Notes: generated by a model from the letters alone, not told the origin. A stretch of 5,870 nucleotides of DNA from Candidatus Nomurabacteria bacterium (GCA_003157195.1 PMIU01000052.1:1-5870); one strand, 5' to 3'; counted from the stretch's first letter, positions 1 to 4,866 are shown. A program made the numbers and translations.

Positions 1-860
1 CCGCCGGAATTTCCAGGATTAATTGCCGCGTCGGTTTGAATCACATGGTCCAAAACTTCCGTACTTCCCCCGGAACTATCTCCGGCCGTAATTGACCGCG
101 CAAGTCCGGAAATTACCCCGACGGAAACAGTGTTTCTGAATTCTCCAAGCGCATTACCGATAGCGATAACGCTCTGCCCCACTTGCAAAGAATCAGAATT
201 TCCAAGCGAGAGATATTGGAAACCGGAACCATCGATTTTTATAAGCGCAATATCTAAGACAGGGTCGCGAGCAATAACCGTGGCCGTATGTTTCTTGCCA
301 TCATTCGTAAACACGGTATATTCCGCATTTTTTTGATCAACGACGTGCTTGTTGGTAACGATTAAGCCATCACTCGAAACAAAAAATCCCGACCCGCCGC
401 CAACCTCCTGTTTTTGGGTGCCATTTTGGCATAATTGATACTGCGGAATATTGAAATCAAAATTAAAACCCGGAAATAAATCGCCAAATGGATTCTGCTG
501 TTGCTGCTGGTTTGGGTCAATGCAATTTTCGTATTTCGGAACTTCCTGCGAAATGATTATAGAAACAACAGCCGGATTGGTTTTCTTGACCGTATCAACC
601 ACTACAGAATCCTGTGAAAAGATTGGTTGATTTCCAACAAAATTTCCACCAACAACTTTTGCATTATTATTTTCATTCTGCACTTCCGCTAAATATTCTT
701 TGGCAAAGTATCCGAAAATATTTCCACGAAAATACCAGACCAAACCGACTCCAATCAAAAGAATGACAAGAAGAGACAACAAACTTGTAAAAAAAACACG
801 GGCAAAATCTTTGTTCGTAAAACCTTTTTTAATGAATTTTATTATGTTTATTTCTTCCAT
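1..860 (-). CDS. HtrA/DegP-type membrane-anchored serine protease (3' end beyond window)
   Basis: Trypsin-like serine protease of the HtrA/Deg family, expected to degrade or refold damaged exported proteins outside the membrane. The start is ATG at 858-860; 286 codons are present and the C-terminus, including any PDZ domain, lies off the left edge. Residues 1-21 are basic and cytoplasmic, and 22-44 form one membrane helix, so the protease domain faces outside. The catalytic triad is visible: His172 in TNKHVV, Asp203 in LDIAL, and Ser285 in NPGNSG at bases 6-8. Between the family's opening NPAVVSI (95-101) and the GGGSGF strand (154-159) lies a long insert (about 105-152) with five glutamines in a row, many Phe/Pro/Asn, and two cysteines (113 and 144). 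Its upstream neighbour is the nucleotidyltransferase, 45 AT-rich bases away, probably co-transcribed. No Shine-Dalgarno site precedes the ATG. Family assignment is very safe; the subtype (DegP, DegS, HtrA) cannot be set without the C-terminus. Confidence 0.95.
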   Translation of the reverse strand, partial: MEEINIIKFIKKGFTNKDFARVFFTSLLSLLVILLIGVGLVWYFRGNIFGYFAKEYLAEVQNENNNAKVVGGNFVGNQPIFSQDSVVVDTVKKTNPAVVSIIISQEVPKYENCIDPNQQQQQNPFGDLFPGFNFDFNIPQYQLCQNGTQKQEVGGGSGFFVSSDGLIVTNKHVVDQKNAEYTVFTNDGKKHTATVIARDPVLDIALIKIDGSGFQYLSLGNSDSLQVGQSVIAIGNALGEFRNTVSVGVISGLARSITAGDSSGGSTEVLDHVIQTDAAINPGNSG

Positions 861-905
861 AATATTTTTAAATTAATTTAAAATACTAATAATATAAAAT
901 TATAT

Positions 906-1355
906 TTATCTTTTTATTTTTAGCAAGTGATTTTTATATTTTTTTTCTTTATATGGTTTCAAGCGCACAATTTTTACCAAAACACCTTTATTTTTCAAAT
1001 CTTTTTTTAAGTTTTGAACGTAGGCTTTTTGGTCATAACCTAAGGCAATAATGTCCGGACATATTTTTATAATATGGGGCAAATGATGTTTCGCGCCGGA
1101 CAAAATTACCTTGTCAACCAACTTGCATTTTTTCACCAAAGCCATTCTTTCTTTTTCTCCCAAATCGGGATACTTGCCTTTTATTTTAAAAACATTTTTG
1201 TCTCTCCCAATTGATACGATCAAAGATGAAGATTGGTGCAAATTTTTTGCTTGTTTAAAGAAATTAAGATGCCCCGAATGCAACCCATCGAAGGTTCCAA
1301 AGACCATTATTCTTGTCCGCCCATGGCGGATTTTATCCCCACCCTTTTTTGACAT
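906..1355 (-). CDS. HxGH adenylyl/cytidylyltransferase, RibL-like FAD synthase candidate
   Basis: Small single-domain nucleotidyltransferase (149 aa) of the cytidylyltransferase-like superfamily, which transfers NMP from an NTP to a phosphorylated substrate. The nucleotide-binding motif is clear: VFGTFDGLHSGH at residues 18-29, with HxGH at 26-29. A GEKERM motif follows at 66-71 and LGYDQ at 105-109. The GYDQ ending is what I recall from archaeal FAD synthases (RibL), which adenylylate FMN; the ISSTR/ISTT-type motif of TagD glycerol-3-phosphate cytidylyltransferases and bacterial RibF is absent. The C-terminus is very Lys-rich. RibL-like function is inferred from motifs only; a sugar- or glycerol-phosphate nucleotidyltransferase is the alternative. 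The start is the first ATG (1353-1355), which gives a 16-residue basic leader before the domain. Met17 could also serve and would match the family's usual N-terminus better. No ribosome-binding site is visible at ATG 1355, whose bases overlap the -35 box of the divergent riboswitch promoter. Confidence 0.85.
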   Translation of the reverse strand: MSKKGGDKIRHGRTRIMVFGTFDGLHSGHLNFFKQAKNLHQSSSLIVSIGRDKNVFKIKGKYPDLGEKERMALVKKCKLVDKVILSGAKHHLPHIIKICPDIIALGYDQKAYVQNLKKDLKNKGVLVKIVRLKPYKEKKYKNHLLKIKR

Positions 1356-1378
1356 AATATATAAGACCAGTATATACT
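1349..1378 (+). promoter_or_regulatory. Sigma70-type promoter driving the cobalamin riboswitch transcript
   Basis: A perfect -35 box TTGACA lies at 1349-1354, followed by an 18-base spacer and a -10 box TATACT at 1373-1378. Transcription would start near 1385, about 20 bases before the riboswitch aptamer. The -35 box overlaps the ATG of the divergent nucleotidyltransferase gene. Position, strand and box quality all fit the downstream riboswitch; activity is inferred. Confidence 0.75.
1369..1374 (-). promoter_or_regulatory. Candidate minus-strand -10 box for the nucleotidyltransferase gene
   Basis: The ten bases 1369-1378 (AGTATATACT) are a perfect palindrome, so the same TATACT hexamer reads on the minus strand. 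It would start transcription about 7 bases before the ATG at 1355, giving a nearly leaderless mRNA, consistent with no Shine-Dalgarno site there. The -35 region (about 1392-1397) is only T-rich, so this is a weak call. Confidence 0.3.
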
Positions 1379-1404
1379 AAAAATGTTCGTTTAAAAAATT
1401 AAAA

Positions 1405-1516
1405 AAAGTGCTTGGGGAAACTGGTTAGATTCCAGTACAGTGCCGCTACGGTATGTCCCGACCTAGGTCGGGAACAAGTCCGAACACCAATCATTTTTGT
1501 TTATCCCGAGCAGGAA
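1405..1516 (+). ncRNA. Cobalamin (vitamin B12) riboswitch aptamer, compact class II-like
   Basis: The conserved blocks of cobalamin riboswitches appear in order. GGGGAAACTGG (1414-1424) matches the GGGAA core. ACTGG (1420-1424) pairs with CCAGT (1432-1436) around the loop TTAGATT, giving the ACTGGTTAGATTCCAGT hairpin. ACAG is followed by GCCGCTACGGTA (1442-1453), the P4/P5-L5 region. The B12 box AAGTCCGAACACC (1476-1488) closely matches the AAGCCCGAAGACC that I recall from E. coli btuB. CTTG (1411-1414) pairs with CAAG (1475-1478), and GTG (1408-1410) with CAC (1485-1487), closing the core. Between core and B12 box there is only one short hairpin (1456-1473) and not the large peripheral domain of class I. 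A small candidate P13 hairpin, TCC CGAGCA GGA (1504-1515), follows. Its loop region can pair with L5: CCGCT (1443-1447) with AGC-GG (1509-1514), one A bulged. Class assignment and ligand form (methyl-, aquo- or adenosylcobalamin) are uncertain. Confidence 0.88.
1456..1473 (+). repeat. 18-base perfect palindrome inside the riboswitch (P6-like arm)
   Basis: Bases 1456-1473 (TCCCGACCTAGGTCGGGA) are identical to their reverse complement. In RNA they fold into a GC-rich 7-bp stem with a 4-base CTAG loop, in the position of the P6 arm of the aptamer. The GC content stands out from the AT-rich surroundings. TCCCGA recurs at 1504-1509, so the 3' arm of the palindrome could pair there instead. Confidence 0.7.
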
Positions 1517-1548
1517 TTATTGAGATTTGATATTTATCTTGATATGTC

Positions 1549-1574
1549 GACTCCTCTCGGTAGGAGTTTTTTTG
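1549..1574 (+). terminator. Riboswitch-controlled intrinsic terminator
   Basis: ACTCCT (1550-1555) pairs with AGGAGT (1562-1567) around the loop CTCGGT, and a run of seven T (1567-1573) follows directly. It lies between the aptamer and the DUF4430 gene, as expected for a transcription-attenuating expression platform. The 5' arm and loop (1552-1558) can pair instead with 1508-1515 (GAG, bulged C, AGGA), which would form an antiterminator. Ligand binding is inferred to favour this terminator. Confidence 0.85.
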
Positions 1575-1605
1575 TTTTAAATTTATCAATAAATAAATCA
1601 AAATT

Positions 1606-2355
1606 ATGAAGAAATTTTTGCAGGTTTTGTTGGTTGTGGTAGTGTTATTTTTAGGAATGATGAAAGTGGCTCACGCTGCCTCTCTTGTAAATTTGGATAT
1701 AAAAAATAACGGCGTGGTTATTTATTCTGGAACAATACCGCTATCACCGACACCAAGCGAGAACAGTGTACTTTCTGTGATAAAACAAGCTGACACTTTA
1801 AGCCCGGACTTCAATATTTCTAATATTGTCCATTACAGTTTTGGCGATTACTTAAAATGCATTACGATTTCTGAAACTACCGAACTCTGTGATAGCTGGC
1901 TATATAAAGTTAATGGAGATAGTCCTGCGATGGGCATGGATTCATACACATTGTCGGGTGGCGAAAACGTTCTTTTATATTTCGGGGATGATGTTACTAC
2001 AGAGGGAAATACTGTGACGAGTAGCGGCGGCCCTATTACATATGTACCATCACCCATTCTCAATCCCCCAACATTAAGTCCCACCATACCACCTTTCTCA
2101 CCATCACTTGTTCCTCTAATAACAGTTCTGCCTACCTCGCTCACACCAGAATCAAAATCTCCTGTCTTACCTCTGCAAGAAACAAAAAAAATGGTTTTGA
2201 TTCCCAAACTAAAAGCAAGAGAAAAAAAATTATCTGTAACCGAAAAAGAAAATACCACCACTACAATCAATGCTATTCAAGACACCATGGTTCAAATACC
2301 AACTCCAAAAAAGAATTGGTTTAAAAGATTACTCGATAGTATTTTTGGAAATTAA
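1606..2355 (+). CDS. Secreted DUF4430 (transcobalamin-like) putative cobalamin-binding protein
   Basis: Exported protein of 249 aa, probably capturing cobalamin at the cell surface. Residues 1-24 are a clear signal peptide: KK, a hydrophobic core, and an AHA|A cleavage site. Residues about 27-128 fit DUF4430, the fold shared with the beta domain of transcobalamin and intrinsic factor. The family pattern is visible: ENSVLSVIKQA (52-62), GDYLKCI (80-86), then CDSWLYKVNG (95-104) with the Trp-x-Tyr-x-Val-Asn-Gly signature, and YTLSGGENVLLYFGD (114-128). Cys85 and Cys95 probably form a disulfide. About 134-192 is a Pro/Ser/Thr-rich linker, and the tail is basic, ending in an amphipathic stretch (WFKRLLDSIFGN, 238-249). 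No LPXTG motif, lipobox or C-terminal membrane helix is present. Control by the cobalamin riboswitch directly upstream supports a B12 role strongly; the transcobalamin alpha-barrel domain is absent. The ATG at 1606 has no Shine-Dalgarno site. Binding itself is inferred. Confidence 0.88.
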   Translation: MKKFLQVLLVVVVLFLGMMKVAHAASLVNLDIKNNGVVIYSGTIPLSPTPSENSVLSVIKQADTLSPDFNISNIVHYSFGDYLKCITISETTELCDSWLYKVNGDSPAMGMDSYTLSGGENVLLYFGDDVTTEGNTVTSSGGPITYVPSPILNPPTLSPTIPPFSPSLVPLITVLPTSLTPESKSPVLPLQETKKMVLIPKLKAREKKLSVTEKENTTTTINAIQDTMVQIPTPKKNWFKRLLDSIFGN

Positions 2356-2732
2356 GATACTGACCAAGGTAGAGGAATAGCCAGAAGAATCAACAAAGCA
2401 CCCAGGAGTCCCATATTTTTGTTGAAGTTTACCATCTCCCCCATTCTTTGCATCGGGTCGGTTATTTTCCAGTATTGATGCATTGTAAAAGTTGTTACTA
2501 ATAAGAAAACCACTAATAAAAGTATCGAGAATTTCAAGTACACCCAGAAAAGAACTCCCAAACCTCCGACTATCAGCATTAAACCCGTGAACCACACAGC
2601 GAGTGGCGCAAGTGGCACATTTTTTGACTGCGCATAGCCCGTAAGCATTTTGTGGTTCTTAAAATGATTATAACCACTCATTATAAAATAAACTCCCAAT
2701 AAGATTCTGCCCAAAATAAATAGATAAATCAT
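2352..2732 (-). CDS. DoxX family integral membrane protein
   Basis: Small membrane protein (126 aa) with four hydrophobic segments: about residues 2-20, 43-63, 66-83 and 107-121. Family features seen are GRILLGVYFIMSGYNHF (8-24), the HQYW end of helix 3 (85-88) and DPMQRMGEMVNFNKNMGLLGA (92-112), the last resembling the Phe-x-Lys-Asn-x-Gly-x-x-Gly of DoxX proteins. DoxX homologues have been linked to quinone-dependent sulfur or thiol redox and to oxidative-stress complexes, but the role of most is unknown. Lying downstream of a thiol-oxidising pair makes a redox role attractive; this is inference. The last gene of the minus-strand run, it starts 34 bases after the transglutaminase-like gene. 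Its TAA overlaps the TAA of the convergent DUF4430 gene (2352-2355). No Shine-Dalgarno site is seen. Confidence 0.85.
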   Translation of the reverse strand: MIYLFILGRILLGVYFIMSGYNHFKNHKMLTGYAQSKNVPLAPLAVWFTGLMLIVGGLGVLFWVYLKFSILLLVVFLLVTTFTMHQYWKITDPMQRMGEMVNFNKNMGLLGALLILLAIPLPWSVS

Positions 2733-2766
2733 AGTTTTTTTAGTTAATTAATAATTTTTAATAAAG

Positions 2767-3372
2767 CTAATTATACTCCACAATTTTACCGGAAGCAATT
2801 TCTATTTTCTCAGCTTTACGCAATTTTTTTAAATAAGCTTTCGGCACAATGTCGTAGTGTTTTATTTTATCCAATTTTTTGTCTATATACCAAAGATTCC
2901 CTTCTCTATTTACCCAATCTTTTTTAAGATTATTCAAATTAAATAATCCGGAATATTGCCGCAATGTTTTCTGTCCATTATTTAAAAAATATTCGTGAAA
3001 ATAAGACAATGCCAGCTCGCGGATATTTTTATAAATTGGTTCGCGATAGCGCAAAACTGCGTGGTTTGTCTTGGATAAGGCCCCCCAAAATCCGCCTATT
3101 TTAAAAGGCGCTATTACGTGATCATAGTCGTCTTTTACAGACTTCAAGTGTACTAAATAGGGTGTAAAACCATGCTGGGAGAGTATATAAGCCCCCAGGA
3201 GAGCCCCTTCAAAACAATGCGCATTATGTGCTCTTAAAGTAAAAAGCGGTGATTTTAGAGTCTCCCCACTCTTTTCAAAATTAAACTCAAGACCATTAAT
3301 AAAATCCTGCACCTTTGTCGGGGTATTTAATTTTTTCAAAAACAATTTTTCTTTTTTTGTAAAACCGGACAT
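2767..3372 (-). CDS. Transglutaminase-like cysteine protein, conserved, function unknown
   Basis: Protein of 201 aa without signal peptide or membrane segment, so probably cytoplasmic. It matches a conserved bacterial family that I recognise by pattern: a Cys in NAHCFEGALLGAYIL (50-64), GFTPYLVHL (68-76), DDYDHVIAPF (81-90), WGALSKTNH (96-104), LRYREPIYKNIRELALSYFHEYF (107-129) and GQKTLRQYS further on. Cys53 at the start of a helix and His85 in the next strand are in the order of the transglutaminase/papain-like catalytic dyad; a third residue could be near Ser100-Asn103. Family members are usually annotated as transglutaminase-like or hypothetical. Substrate and reaction are unknown; proteolysis or amide-bond chemistry would fit the fold. 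The C-terminal part (about 140-201) is basic and less conserved. It lies 15 bases downstream of the small basic ORF and 34 bases upstream of the DoxX gene. Confidence 0.75.
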   Translation of the reverse strand: MSGFTKKEKLFLKKLNTPTKVQDFINGLEFNFEKSGETLKSPLFTLRAHNAHCFEGALLGAYILSQHGFTPYLVHLKSVKDDYDHVIAPFKIGGFWGALSKTNHAVLRYREPIYKNIRELALSYFHEYFLNNGQKTLRQYSGLFNLNNLKKDWVNREGNLWYIDKKLDKIKHYDIVPKAYLKKLRKAEKIEIASGKIVEYN

Positions 3373-3387
3373 TCTAACTATTTTCAG

Positions 3388-3453
3388 CTATTTCTTCTTA
3401 GTTTTCTTTGGCTTTTTCACATCTTTTCTATATGCATTGTTTCCTTTTCCCAT
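3388..3453 (-). CDS. Small Lys-rich micropeptide (21 aa), MGKGNN type
   Basis: A short reading frame with ATG at 3451-3453 and TAG at 3388-3390 encodes 21 residues. It begins MGKGNNAYRKD and ends KKPKKTKKK, with 10 Lys/Arg and no hydrophobic stretch. I recall similar very short proteins starting MGKGNN and ending in a lysine tail from Candidate Phyla Radiation genomes and other bacteria; function is unknown, and nucleic-acid or ribosome association would be a guess from charge. It fills most of the otherwise empty gap between the DsbB-type and transglutaminase-like genes on the same strand. A weak GTGGGAA lies about 5 bases before the ATG. The gene is below most annotation length limits. It could be chance in AT-rich DNA, but the recognisable N-terminus argues against that. 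Confidence 0.6.
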   Translation of the reverse strand: MGKGNNAYRKDVKKPKKTKKK

Positions 3454-3460
3454 TTTATTC

Positions 3461-3471
3461 CCACAGTGTGG
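3461..3471. repeat. 11-base operator-like inverted repeat CCACA-G-TGTGG
   Basis: A perfect inverted repeat with a one-base centre lies 8 to 18 bases upstream of the micropeptide ATG. The centre is too small for a full hairpin, so it would be a protein-binding site if real. It is short enough to arise by chance. Confidence 0.2.
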
Positions 3472-3487
3472 TAAATTAATTAATAAT

Positions 3488-4039
3488 CTAGTCTATTTTA
3501 TTCTTTCCATAAAAATGCGCAATCGCAAGCAGAGTTAAAAGAGCGGCGAAAGCGGTTAATGCCATCATCGGAATCGAGATATATCCTCCGAACTCGGAAA
3601 CGATATGCTGATAACAAGACACACCCGAAGCGTCACACGGCGTAGCTGAAGTCTCTCCAAAATAATAGAAAAAATTATGATAAATGGAAACTAAGGTGCC
3701 GGCGCAGAGTAGTGGTAAGGCGTAACGGATCACTTTTCTATCTTTGTCCCAAAGAGCCACCCCAAACATCAAAACCAACGGGAACATAAAGACTCTCTGC
3801 CACCAGCACAAATAGCACGGCAGAAAATGAATAATTTCAGAGTAAACCAATGGGAAGACTGCAGAGACAAAAGAAATCAAAAAACCCAAAACTAAAACAT
3901 GTTTGTTGATAAAATCAAGATAGAAGTTTTTCTTTGGACCAAAGAAAAGTAAAAATAAGGCAACCACACACAAAATCTGAGTAAAAATAACTCCTGTTCC
4001 GAGAAAAACATTTAGATAATGTGTGGCTTCTATGTTCAT
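3488..4039 (-). CDS. DsbB-family disulfide bond oxidoreductase (quinone-linked)
   Basis: Membrane protein of 183 aa that passes electrons from a DsbA-like thiol oxidase to membrane quinone, regenerating disulfide-forming capacity outside the membrane. Hydrophobic segments are near residues 12-33, 47-66, 83-97, 106-126 and 154-176; the first is additional to, or shifted from, the usual four helices. The redox pairs are both visible: Cys75 and Cys78 in PCYLCWWQR (74-82), the typical DsbB/BdbC motif, and Cys135 and Cys142 in PCDASGVSC (134-142). I chose the ATG at 4037-4039, 8 bases after the stop of the upstream thioredoxin-like gene. An in-frame TTG at 4066 would add nine residues and overlap that gene by 19 bases, which is less likely. 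The two genes are almost certainly co-transcribed and act as a pair. Confidence 0.9.
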   Translation of the reverse strand: MNIEATHYLNVFLGTGVIFTQILCVVALFLLFFGPKKNFYLDFINKHVLVLGFLISFVSAVFPLVYSEIIHFLPCYLCWWQRVFMFPLVLMFGVALWDKDRKVIRYALPLLCAGTLVSIYHNFFYYFGETSATPCDASGVSCYQHIVSEFGGYISIPMMALTAFAALLTLLAIAHFYGKNKID

Positions 4040-4047
4040 TTTTATTT

Positions 4048-4464
4048 TTATTGAGGCAAAACGCAACCCGTTTTAGCAGCTAATGTTTCAAATTTGACTC
4101 CGGCTCCATCCGGAGAATCATCGGGAATGATTGTGCCATCAGCCAGCTCCCAGGTTGGATAACTTTGTATTTTTTTATCTATGCAAATTTGCGTCTGTCC
4201 GTTTGCGTCAGGCGTGGAACATTCAACATAAGGCAGATACTTGGCAGACGAACCAAAAGCTTTTTTTTGTGCTTGGCAATGCGGACACCAAAAAGCTCCG
4301 TAAAACGTCGCCCCCTTGTCTTTCAGGCAGGTCGCAAAAGCGTCATATTTGCCCGGACCGGCAGGTGTATTGTTGCTGTTTGATTGCAATAATACCGTGG
4401 CAATCGTTCCCAAAATTAAAACGACAATTATTCCAGTGAAAATTTTGACATTGTTATTTTCCAT
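4048..4464 (-). CDS. Membrane-anchored thioredoxin-fold thiol oxidoreductase (DsbA-like)
   Basis: Protein of 138 aa, N-terminally anchored (helix at 8-26, no cleavage site evident), with the redox domain outside the membrane. The active site is CPHC at 60-63 within FYGAFWCPHCQAQKKAFG (54-71), and Pro103 in SYPTW is the cis-proline loop. The FYGAFWCPHC context, the extra cysteines (82 in VECS, 94 in QICIDKK) and the short size resemble the thioredoxin domain fused to VKOR in cyanobacteria and plants (LTO1) more than classical DsbA, which has a helical insertion. Cys46 and Cys134 make six cysteines in total. Here the partner directly downstream is DsbB-type, not VKOR. It probably inserts disulfides into exported proteins, with isomerase as an alternative. 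Its ATG lies 18 bases after the DgkA-family stop. Confidence 0.88.
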   Translation of the reverse strand: MENNNVKIFTGIIVVLILGTIATVLLQSNSNNTPAGPGKYDAFATCLKDKGATFYGAFWCPHCQAQKKAFGSSAKYLPYVECSTPDANGQTQICIDKKIQSYPTWELADGTIIPDDSPDGAGVKFETLAAKTGCVLPQ

Positions 4465-4482
4465 ATATGCAATTCTACCAAT

Positions 4483-4866
4483 TTAAAAAATTTTAGGCAA
4501 GAAGATAATCAATCCGATGATTATAGCTGTAAAAACGGACAATAAAACTGCTGCTGCTGCGACATCTTTGGTATCTCTGGCGAAAGGATGATATTCGGGA
4601 GAGGTTAGGTCTATGTCTATTTCAATGGCTGTATTGAAGGCCTCCGAGACTATGACAAAACCAATGGCGAAAACCAGCATAATCCATTCAATGCTGGAAA
4701 TCTCAAAGTAAAATCCTAAAATTATTACTAACAAAGCCGTAAAAACATGCACATATAGATTTCTGGTCGTATTTCCAAAAACCCGCAACCCGCGAAATGC
4801 ATTTAAAAACTTTTCATGATATTTTACTTCTCGCCAGGCTTTTTTTTCTATCGAAGAATCTGCCAT
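4483..4866 (-). CDS. DgkA-family lipid kinase (undecaprenol or diacylglycerol kinase)
   Basis: Integral membrane kinase of 127 aa, the usual family length, phosphorylating a lipid alcohol with ATP at the inner face of the membrane. Conserved residues are in place: the amphipathic N-terminal helix with FLNAFRGL (20-27), the catalytic stretch SEAFNTAIEIDIDL (74-87) containing Glu75, Asn78 and Glu82, and ARDTKDVAAAAVLL (96-109). Three membrane helices are near 40-54, 60-78 and 102-124. In Gram-positive-type envelopes this family mainly acts as undecaprenol kinase, recycling the peptidoglycan lipid carrier; true diacylglycerol kinase is the alternative, and the sequence does not decide. AAG for the common AKD/AAG variant is replaced by AAA at 103-106. 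It starts 19 bases after the TIM-barrel-like gene and is probably in the same transcript. Confidence 0.9.
   Translation of the reverse strand: MADSSIEKKAWREVKYHEKFLNAFRGLRVFGNTTRNLYVHVFTALLVIILGFYFEISSIEWIMLVFAIGFVIVSEAFNTAIEIDIDLTSPEYHPFARDTKDVAAAAVLLSVFTAIIIGLIIFLPKIF

Noticed and set aside
1412..1609. Plus-strand 65-codon reading frame
   Set aside because: It lies over the riboswitch aptamer and terminator; the conserved RNA structure explains the sequence and the peptide has no recognisable features.
1848..2270. Minus-strand 140-codon reading frame
   Set aside because: Antisense shadow of the DUF4430 gene, whose signal peptide and domain pattern make the plus strand the coding one.
2338..2361. 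AGTAT/ATACT repeat as a bidirectional terminator
   Set aside because: A five-pair AT-rich stem with a 14-base loop and no adjoining T-run is too weak.
4040..4066. TTG start extending the DsbB-type protein by nine residues
   Set aside because: It would overlap the thioredoxin-like gene by 19 bases and add a basic stretch; the ATG at 4039 just after that gene's stop fits better.
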